This document shows, piece by piece, positions 14,697-18,828 of a DNA stretch of 18,828 bases (its first letter is position 1; every line of letters begins with the position of its first letter). Under the pieces are notes generated by a model. The model saw only the letters and a list, made by a program, of their open reading frames with translations. It did no database searches and was not told the DNA's origin. The translations under genes were made by a program, and so were the position numbers. The stretch is from Chloroflexia bacterium (lineage in GTDB: Bacteria > Chloroflexota > Chloroflexia > Thermomicrobiales > JALYUS01): contig JAICIL010000049.1 of assembly GCA_025924435.1 (NCBI GenBank), positions 1 through 18,828 on the forward strand, in the 5' to 3' direction.

Positions 14697-15407
14697 TCAC
14701 GTAAATCCCGCCACCACATCCGGCACCTCCGCCAGCGCCCGGATAACCGGATAATCCGCACGATGTTCGCTGCCCCGCCGGTCAATGAGCACCCCGTGCA
14801 TGCCGACCGCCCGCGCGCCGCCGACATCGGCGACGGCGTTGTCGCCGATCTGCACACACTCCTCCGGGCGCGCGCCGAACCAGCGGAGCGCGTAGTCGTA
14901 GATCGCGCGGTGCGGCTTCGATGCGCCGACGCGGGCGGAGGTGACGATGTGCTCGAAGTGCCCGGTGATGCCGAGGCCGTCGCAGAGATCGGGGAGGTTC
15001 CACGACCAGTTGGAGATGATGCCGAGCCGGTAACCCGCGCCGCGCAGCGCCTCGAGCGTCGGGATGGCGTCGGGGAAGAGATGGAAATGCGCGGGCGTCT
15101 CGAACTCGCGTTGCAGGTGGGCGAGGATCGCCCGCATCTTCTCGTCCATCGGCGCACCGGCGCGGCGGAGGATTGCGCCGTTGATCTCCTCGTAGTATCG
15201 CTGGTCCGCCTCCTCGGTCGCCTCGTAGGTCATGCGCGACTCGTCCGCATCCAGCGCGCCGAAGACTTCGCGCGTCGCCCGCACGAGCGCGTCGTGCTCG
15301 ACGTGGATGCCGTGCCGCGCGCAGGCATTGACGTAGAGCGTCTCCCACGAGGGGAGGATCGTCGTCAGCGTGTCGCCCATGTCGAAGAAGACGACGCGAA
15401 TGCTCAT
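14697..15407 (-). CDS. HAD-superfamily hydrolase (subfamily IA)
   Basis: This 236-residue protein has the HAD fold with a helical cap between motifs I and II. Motif I is VFFDMGDTL with nucleophile Asp9. The position of the usual second Asp (DxD) is Gly11, a variant I know from other HAD-IA proteins of the FDxGxTL type, which may alter the acid-base step. Motif II is GIISNW (Ser132), motif III SKP (Lys164) and motif IV VQIGDNAVADVGGA (Asp189, Asp194). It is most likely a phosphatase or dehalogenase-like enzyme for a small metabolite. The ATG overlaps the M20 peptidase stop as ATGA (15404-15407), so the two are co-translated. The start is fixed by motif I lying at residue 9. Confidence 0.88.
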   Translation of the reverse strand: MSIRVVFFDMGDTLTTILPSWETLYVNACARHGIHVEHDALVRATREVFGALDADESRMTYEATEEADQRYYEEINGAILRRAGAPMDEKMRAILAHLQREFETPAHFHLFPDAIPTLEALRGAGYRLGIISNWSWNLPDLCDGLGITGHFEHIVTSARVGASKPHRAIYDYALRWFGARPEECVQIGDNAVADVGGARAVGMHGVLIDRRGSEHRADYPVIRALAEVPDVVAGFT

Positions 15408-16660
15408 CCCGCGTCGTATCCCCCGAGGGCGAGGATGAGCAGGAGCAATTGCTGGAGGCCGGTGGGGATCGTCGAGATGCGGATGAACTCCTCCAGGCGG
15501 TGCGCGTTGCCGCCCTCCGCGATGCCGATGCAGACGGCGGGGATGCCGAGGCCAATCGGCACATTGGCGTCCGTGCTGCTCGCGTCGAGCGTCGGCGCGA
15601 TGCCGAGGGCCCGCAGCGTCTCCATGCACGCCCGCACGATCGGCGCGTCGGCGGGGAGGTCGCCCGCCGGCCGGTCGCCGAGGATCTCCGCCGTCACCTG
15701 CACGTCCGCGATGTGGACCGCGCGGACGGCGCGCTCGACGTGCGCGGCGAGCCGTTCGAGATTCGCCTGCGAGATCGAGCGCAAGTCCACGAGCGCGGAC
15801 GCGGCGGGCGCGATGGTGTTGACCGAGACGCCGCCCTCGATCGTGCCGACGGAAAGCGACGTTTTCGGCGTCGAGGGGATCGGCAGCGCGACGAGATCCG
15901 TGATCAGTTTGGCGAGGATGTGGATAGCGTTCGGGCGGCCGTAATTGCCCCATGAATGGCCGCCCGGCCCCTGCACGGTGAGCCGGTAGCGGCGGCTGCC
16001 GACGGCGCGATGCGTCACGCGGCCCAGGTTATGCCCCTCGACCGCGACGACCGCGCCGAGACGATCCCGATACGTGCTGACCGCCGCGCGCATGCCGCGC
16101 AGGTCGCCCAGCCCCTCCTCGCCGACATCCGCGACGAAGAGGATGTCGCCCGCCGTCGTCAGATCGAGCGTCGTGAGCAGCCGGGCGGCGGTGAGCATCG
16201 CCGCGACGCCGAGGCTGTTGTCGCCGACGCCCGGCCCCGCGATGCGCTCCGGCGTGCGGCGCACGGTGAGGTCCGTTTCGGCGGGGAAGACGGTGTCGGT
16301 GTGCGCGGCGATCATCACCGCCGGGCCGTCGCCGCTGCCCGGTCGCCGCCCGATGGCGTTGCCGACGCTGTCCGTTTGCACGTCCGCGAGGCCGATGGCG
16401 CGCATCTCCCGCGCGACGAACGCGGCGCGCTCCGCCTCCGCGCCCGTCGGAGCGGGAATCTGGGCGATGCTCGCGGTCAGGGCGATGGTGTCGGCCAGCG
16501 AAACTTTCGCCCGGCCCAGGAGCCGCTCGATGTCCGGCCGGGTGAGGAGATGATCTATCGTTGGTGTGATGGCGCTGATGGCTGGTGCCTCTTTCTTCGT
16601 CGAATTGGCCCCGAAATGACGGGCGCTCCGCCGCACCCCGCACGCAGTATAGCGCACCAT
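15404..16660 (-). CDS. M20-family metallopeptidase
   Basis: A protein of up to 418 residues. It has the di-zinc M20 pattern: MIAAHTDTVFP (His120, Asp122), GVGDNSLG (Asp147, bridging ligand), VADVGEEGLG (Glu181 general base, Glu182), VAVEGH (Glu208) and EGGNAHRLEE (His387). The dimerisation domain between about 215 and 330 includes GPGGHSWGNYGRPNA. This matches PepT-like peptidases and related amidohydrolases that cleave small peptides or N-acylated amino acids in the cytoplasm. The start is uncertain: ATG 16660 has no ribosome binding site, and a TATACT -10 lies inside its first codons. The conserved protein seems to begin near residue 28-31. It is the first gene of a four-gene operon. Confidence 0.87.
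   Translation of the reverse strand: MVRYTACGVRRSARHFGANSTKKEAPAISAITPTIDHLLTRPDIERLLGRAKVSLADTIALTASIAQIPAPTGAEAERAAFVAREMRAIGLADVQTDSVGNAIGRRPGSGDGPAVMIAAHTDTVFPAETDLTVRRTPERIAGPGVGDNSLGVAAMLTAARLLTTLDLTTAGDILFVADVGEEGLGDLRGMRAAVSTYRDRLGAVVAVEGHNLGRVTHRAVGSRRYRLTVQGPGGHSWGNYGRPNAIHILAKLITDLVALPIPSTPKTSLSVGTIEGGVSVNTIAPAASALVDLRSISQANLERLAAHVERAVRAVHIADVQVTAEILGDRPAGDLPADAPIVRACMETLRALGIAPTLDASSTDANVPIGLGIPAVCIGIAEGGNAHRLEEFIRISTIPTGLQQLLLLILALGGYDAG
16646..16651 (-). promoter_or_regulatory. Possible -10 hexamer (TATACT) of the M20-HAD-RusA-like-YfcE operon
   Basis: TATACT occurs on the minus strand just ahead of the operon. The best -35-like TTGGCA is 20 nt upstream, longer than usual. If used, transcription would begin near 16639, downstream of ATG 16660. 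Confidence 0.35.
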
Positions 16661-16671
16661 ATGGGTGCCGA

Positions 16672-16770
16672 TGCCAACCTACCCCCAAACCCCCTCCCGA
16701 CGCGGGAGGGGGCTTTTTTCTCCCCTTCCCGAAACGGGACGGGGCCGGGGGTTAGGAAAAGGGAGCGCAC
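16672..16770. repeat. Palindromic intergenic repeat (REP-like)
   Basis: The gap between the M20 and glyoxalase-fold genes contains nested complementary runs. One is a 10-bp hairpin with CCCCCTCCCG (16690-16699) and CGGGAGGGGG (16703-16712). Another is an imperfect hairpin of CCCCTTCCCG and CGGGACGGGG around 16722-16744. Outer CCCCC/GGGGG runs flank them. This composition is typical of dispersed palindromic repeats in GC-rich genomes. No gene was seen in it. Confidence 0.55.
16690..16719 (+). terminator. Terminator-like hairpin with T6 tail, plus orientation
   Basis: A perfect 10-bp stem with a 3-nt loop is followed by C and six Ts (16714-16719). This is formally a strong intrinsic terminator for plus-strand transcription, but both flanking genes run on the minus strand. 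It may be part of the repeat or may stop antisense transcripts. Confidence 0.4.
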
Positions 16771-16832
16771 CGGCGGGGCGGGCCGGTGCGCGGGGGGAGG
16801 GGACGAGGGGGGATGTACGGGGAGGGACGCGG

Positions 16833-17219
16833 TCAGTCCGCGAAAAGTTCGTGGAAGTTGCCGTCCGGGTCGGCGAAAAAGGCGGTGCGCTGGCCCCACG
16901 GCATCGTCGCGGGCGGTTCGACGGGCACCGCACCCTTCGCGATGACTTCCGCGTAGGCGCGGTCCACATCGTCCCGCGTCGGGCAGGGGAAGGCGAGTTC
17001 GAATGCCTGCCCGCGCGCCGGTTCGCTGAAACTGGGGTGATGCGTCGCGTTCACCAACTCGGTGCGCTCGCAGACCGCGAAGCGGACGCCCTCGCTGCGG
17101 AATTCGGTGTAGTTGTCCATCGCGTTCTCCGCCGCGAAGCCGAGCACGTCCCGATAGAAGGCGACGAGCCGGGGTACATCGTCGGTGAGGATCGTGATGA
17201 GCGCGATTCTGCTTTCCAT
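16833..17219 (-). CDS. Glyoxalase/bleomycin-resistance-fold (VOC) protein
   Basis: This 128-residue protein has the two beta-alpha-beta-beta-beta modules of the vicinal oxygen chelate fold. They are IALITILTDDVPRLVAFYRD (5-24, followed by VLGF) and QAFELAFPCPTRDDVDRAYA, closing with FFADPDGNFHELF. The final Glu ligand position (FHELF) is kept. The position that usually holds the first metal-ligand His is hydrophobic (IALITI), so it may not be a canonical metalloenzyme. The frame is open back to ATG 17306, but ATG 17219 is preferred. AAAGG (17228-17232) lies 8 nt upstream, the domain begins immediately, and the extra 29 codons would run through a perfect hairpin. It follows the 75-residue gene in the same operon. 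Confidence 0.8.
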   Translation of the reverse strand: MESRIALITILTDDVPRLVAFYRDVLGFAAENAMDNYTEFRSEGVRFAVCERTELVNATHHPSFSEPARGQAFELAFPCPTRDDVDRAYAEVIAKGAVPVEPPATMPWGQRTAFFADPDGNFHELFAD

Positions 17220-17237
17220 ACCGCCGACCTTTCGCAG

Positions 17238-17259
17238 GGAGCCGGCAGAGGCCGGCTCC
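17238..17259. repeat. Perfect 9-bp hairpin between two minus-strand genes
   Basis: GGAGCCGGC (17238-17246) and GCCGGCTCC (17251-17259) are separated by AGAG. There is no T-run on either side, so it is not a standard terminator. It may stabilise or separate the transcripts of the 75-residue gene and the VOC gene, or be a dispersed repeat. Confidence 0.6.
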
Positions 17260-17306
17260 ACGCCTAAGAGCGCCAACACATTGAATCCCATCGCCATCGC
17301 GCCCAT

Positions 17307-17534
17307 TTACACCGCTCGCCGCATCTCGAAGGACGGGGCGGTGTGCGCCCCACCGCCGAACGCTTCCAACCGGCGCCCGATCCGCACGAGGACGCTCCCC
17401 ACCCATGCCGCGCACACCGGGATGTATGCGCGCCGCGTGCCGATCGCGCGGAGCAGACGCTCTTTCTCGGCCGCCGCGATGCGCTCCTCGATAGAGAGAC
17501 GTACCAGTGCCACCATCCGCTGCTCGTCCATCAT
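17307..17534 (-). CDS. 75-residue protein of unknown function
   Basis: A short protein starting at tandem ATGs (17534 and 17531). AGGAGG at 17544-17549 lies 9 nt ahead of the first. The N-terminal half is a charged, probably helical segment (VRLSIEERIAAAEKERLLRA, 11-30). The middle has RRAYIPVCAAWVGSVLVRIG (34-53), an amphipathic or weakly membrane-associated helix with one Cys. The tail is Gly-rich. No family was recognised, though short Arg/Leu-rich proteins of this kind are common in Chloroflexota as I remember them. It has a promoter with a consensus -35 and a near-consensus -10, and its stop TAA directly abuts an ATG of the next frame. That makes a real, well-expressed gene likely despite the small size. 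Confidence 0.6.
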   Translation of the reverse strand: MMDEQRMVALVRLSIEERIAAAEKERLLRAIGTRRAYIPVCAAWVGSVLVRIGRRLEAFGGGAHTAPSFEMRRAV

Positions 17535-17576
17535 TTCGCGCCGCCTCCTGTGCACTTTCCCTGCTGCTGTACCGAT

Positions 17577-17596
17577 ACACAGTATAGAACGTGTGT
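17577..17596. promoter_or_regulatory. Candidate operator dyad around the -10 of the 75-residue gene
   Basis: ACACA (17577-17581) and TGTGT (17592-17596) flank the -10 hexamer symmetrically with a 10-nt centre. A 10-bp perfect palindrome, CGTACGTACG, lies at 17622-17631, just upstream of the -35. Either could bind a regulator. Confidence 0.3.
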
Positions 17597-17609
17597 TCGT
17601 AAATGTCAA
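17581..17609 (-). promoter_or_regulatory. Near-consensus sigma70 promoter, TTGACA-17-TATACT
   Basis: On the minus strand the -35 TTGACA (17604-17609) is fully consensus. It is separated by 17 nt from -10 TATACT (17581-17586). The predicted start near 17574 leaves a 40-nt leader to ATG 17534. It drives the 75-residue gene and probably the VOC gene. Confidence 0.75.
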
Positions 17610-17699
17610 GTCTCTTGCCCGCGTACGTACGAAGCAAAAGGGCGGATTCGTGGCAGCAATTGTGCGGCGTCCGACCGGTAGATTTGCCTCGTGGCGCGG

Positions 17700-17728
17700 T
17701 TGCGAAACCATGCCCTGTGCGTTATACT
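17700..17728 (+). promoter_or_regulatory. Promoter of yceD-rpmF, TTGCGA-17-TATACT
   Basis: TTGCGA (17700-17705), a 17-nt spacer and TATACT (17723-17728) predict a start near 17735, about 80 nt before ATG 17817. Longer in-frame starts upstream of this are therefore excluded. Confidence 0.65.
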
Positions 17729-17805
17729 TTGTCGGTTTAATCACGCGCTCGCCGGGCGGTTTTCGCGCGGCGGAGCGATAAATAGGGCGGGCCGCGCGAT
17801 GGCCC

Positions 17806-17810
17806 GGAGG
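17806..17810 (+). promoter_or_regulatory. Ribosome binding site deciding the YceD start
   Basis: GGAGG lies 6 nt ahead of ATG 17817. It falls inside the frame that would begin at ATG 17799, which lacks its own site, so 17817 is the better start. Confidence 0.65.
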
Positions 17811-17816
17811 CGAGCG

Positions 17817-18356
17817 ATGCCAGCAGCAGCGGAACATCTCACGGACACGACGATCAATGTCGTGGATTATCTCAAGAGCGACGCGATGGGCCGGACGCGG
17901 CGGTACATCATGGACGTTCCGTCGCTCGAACTCGACCGCGACCTCGTCGCGCGCTCCGTCCACGCGGAGTTCCGGCTGTTGCGCGTCGGCGCGGGCGTGC
18001 TCGCCGAGGGCGTCGTGCGCGCGGTCGTGGACCTCGAATGCGTGCGGACGCTCGATCCCTTCGCGCAGCCCATCGAGGCCGAATTCGCCGAGCAGTTCCG
18101 CCCGACGATTGATGTGGCGACAGGCCGGGCGATTGCGTACGACGACGACCCCGACGATGAACCGGAGATCTTTCCGGTCAACGAAAGCCACGAGATTGAT
18201 CTGCGCGAGCCGCTCCGGCAGGTGCTCCTCGTCGAGTTGCCGATGCAGCCGGTCAAGCCGGGCACGGAGCCGGTGCTCTTGGATGAGACGGCGTCCGACG
18301 CGGCGGATAATCCGTTCGCCGTGCTCGAAACGCTCTTGCGGGACGAGGGCGAATAG
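17817..18356 (+). CDS. yceD: DUF177/YceD-family protein
   Basis: This 179-residue protein belongs to DUF177 (PF02620), the YceD family that almost always sits beside rpmF. In some bacteria and chloroplasts it has been linked to 23S rRNA accumulation. Recognisable features are VVDLECVRTLDPFAQPIEAEF (residues 70-90, where C-x-R-C-L is usual), the acidic insert at about 109-117, and IDLREPLRQVLLVELPMQPV (127-146). The usual C-terminal cysteine cluster after LPMxPLC is missing: Cys75 is the only cysteine, and the tail continues VKPGTEPVLL. Metal binding is thus unlikely. The gene ends 86 nt before rpmF and shares its message from the upstream promoter. Confidence 0.85.
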   Translation: MPAAAEHLTDTTINVVDYLKSDAMGRTRRYIMDVPSLELDRDLVARSVHAEFRLLRVGAGVLAEGVVRAVVDLECVRTLDPFAQPIEAEFAEQFRPTIDVATGRAIAYDDDPDDEPEIFPVNESHEIDLREPLRQVLLVELPMQPVKPGTEPVLLDETASDAADNPFAVLETLLRDEGE

Positions 18357-18364
18357 GCTATCAT
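18336..18364 (+). promoter_or_regulatory. Internal promoter of rpmF, TTGCGG-17-TATCAT
   Basis: TTGCGG (18336-18341) and TATCAT (18359-18364), 17 nt apart, overlap the end of yceD. Transcription would start near 18371, giving rpmF a leader of about 70 nt. Confidence 0.5.
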
Positions 18365-18385
18365 GCCCGGACGACGGGCGATTGA

Positions 18386-18416
18386 CGCGGATGCCCGCGT
18401 GCCGAACGCGGGTTTT
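18386..18416 (+). promoter_or_regulatory. Possible attenuator in the rpmF leader
   Basis: CCCGCG (18394-18399) and CGCGGG (18407-18412) form a stem with a 7-nt loop followed by TTTT, a short intrinsic terminator. The same CCGCG (18395-18399) can pair instead with CGCGG (18386-18390). The two stems exclude each other, as in attenuators. It lies wholly between yceD and rpmF. Confidence 0.4.
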
Positions 18417-18442
18417 CGCCGAGATGATAGGAGAGCAAGCGC

Positions 18443-18646
18443 ATGGGAGCCGTACCGAAGTTTCGTAGTTCGCGCGGGAAGCGCGGGTCGCGCCGCAGCC
18501 ACGATCACATCGCGCCGGTGCATCTCGTCGTCTGCCCGAGTTGCCGCTCGTACATGCGCTCGCACCACGTCTGCCCGACGTGCGGCCAGTATCGCGGCAA
18601 CCAGATCATCGAGATTAAGCAGCGCACCCGCCGCACGGAGCAATAA
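18443..18646 (+). CDS. rpmF: 50S ribosomal protein L32
   Basis: A 67-residue basic protein. It has the L32 start (MGAVPKFRSSRGKRGSRRSH; usual family form MAVPKRKTSKxRRxxRRxH), then APVHLVVCPSC and HHVCPTCGQYRG. Cys31, Cys34, Cys44 and Cys47 form the complete zinc ribbon, so this is the zinc-binding (C+) form. It is a structural component of the large ribosomal subunit near the peptidyl transferase region. The C-terminal tail after YRG is slightly longer than in Escherichia coli. AGGAG at 18429-18433 is 9 nt upstream of ATG. It follows yceD, the classic arrangement, and is followed by a strong terminator. Confidence 0.95.
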   Translation: MGAVPKFRSSRGKRGSRRSHDHIAPVHLVVCPSCRSYMRSHHVCPTCGQYRGNQIIEIKQRTRRTEQ

Positions 18647-18678
18647 TTCCCGGCGCAAGCGCCAGGGCGAAATGAAGA

Positions 18679-18713
18679 ACGGGAGTGGTCATCGCCACTC
18701 TCGTTTTGTTGTG
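18679..18713 (+). terminator. Rho-independent terminator of yceD-rpmF
   Basis: ACGGGAGTGG (18679-18688) pairs with CCACTCTCGT (18695-18704) over 10 bp with one G-T pair and a 6-nt loop. TTTTGTTGTG follows. It starts 33 nt after the rpmF stop. Confidence 0.8.
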
Positions 18714-18731
18714 TCTTCGTCTATCGGTAGC

Positions 18732-18780
18732 GGGGGGGGTGCCGCCCCCGCCGCGCGGGGCCGGGGGGAAAACCCCCCCG
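18732..18780. repeat. G/C-run palindromic repeat
   Basis: An 8-G run (18732-18739), a C-run (18745-18749) and the hairpin CGGGGGG AAAA CCCCCCCG (18762-18780) follow the terminator. The G runs could also form a quadruplex. No gene is seen between the terminator and the window end. Confidence 0.5.
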
Positions 18781-18828
18781 CCCGTGCCGGCCAAGCAGAA
18801 AACCCCACATCACACCCCCGACGCGGCG

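Noticed and set aside
17691..17816. Longer YceD N-terminus
   Set aside because: It would begin upstream of the predicted transcription start. GGAGG at 17806-17810 points to ATG 17817.
1..18828. CRISPR array, tRNA or rRNA genes, phage defence island
   Set aside because: No spaced direct repeats of CRISPR type, no tRNA cloverleaf or rRNA segment, and no recognised defence gene set were seen. The RusA-like gene alone does not make a defence system.

Overview
This is a GC-rich (visibly well over 60%) bacterial chromosomal window with GTG and TTG starts alongside ATG. It has tightly packed small operons, clear sigma70-type promoters, and a DUF177/YceD plus ribosomal protein L32 pair. Together with the DUF1385 membrane protein, the exonuclease-DinG fusion and the many short metabolic operons, this suggests a Chloroflexota (Thermomicrobia-like) chromosome. 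That assignment is inference from gene content and style, not a search result.

Layout. 1-170: tail of an IS630-type transposase and a heptamer tandem repeat. 236-3218 (+): an enoyl-CoA hydratase/isomerase-family protein coupled to an NDP-forming acyl-CoA synthetase, probably an acyl-CoA handling pair. 3329-6264 (-): LtrA-family membrane protein, GNAT acetyltransferase and DUF1385 membrane protein, with DUF1385 and GNAT overlapping by 8 nt. 6491-7684 (+): MFS transporter. 7685-7987: intergenic region with two good promoters and self-complementary segments. 7988-8176 (+): tiny zinc-ribbon protein. 8191-11268 (-): DinG-type helicase with an N-terminal DEDD exonuclease. 11490-12959 (+): a promoter with a large dyad, a ribbon-helix-helix-like small protein and a luciferase-like flavin monooxygenase.

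12976-16660 (-): a four-gene operon reading M20 peptidase, HAD hydrolase, an unusual protein with two tandem RusA-like modules, then a YfcE-like phosphoesterase. Two of its junctions are ATGA overlaps. 16672-16770: palindromic intergenic repeat. 16833-17534 (-): glyoxalase-fold protein and a 75-residue unknown, led by a promoter with consensus -35 and near-consensus -10. 17700-18713 (+): yceD-rpmF with its own promoters, a possible leader attenuator and a good terminator. The last ~100 bases are G/C-run repeat sequence.

The most novel item is the 339-residue protein at 13656-14675. Its two RusA-like halves appear to have lost complementary catalytic residues, as expected of a fused pseudo-dimer. 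The next most interesting are the dyad over the promoter of the RHH-like gene, competing hairpins ahead of rpmF, and the promoter-dense structured gap at 7685-7987.
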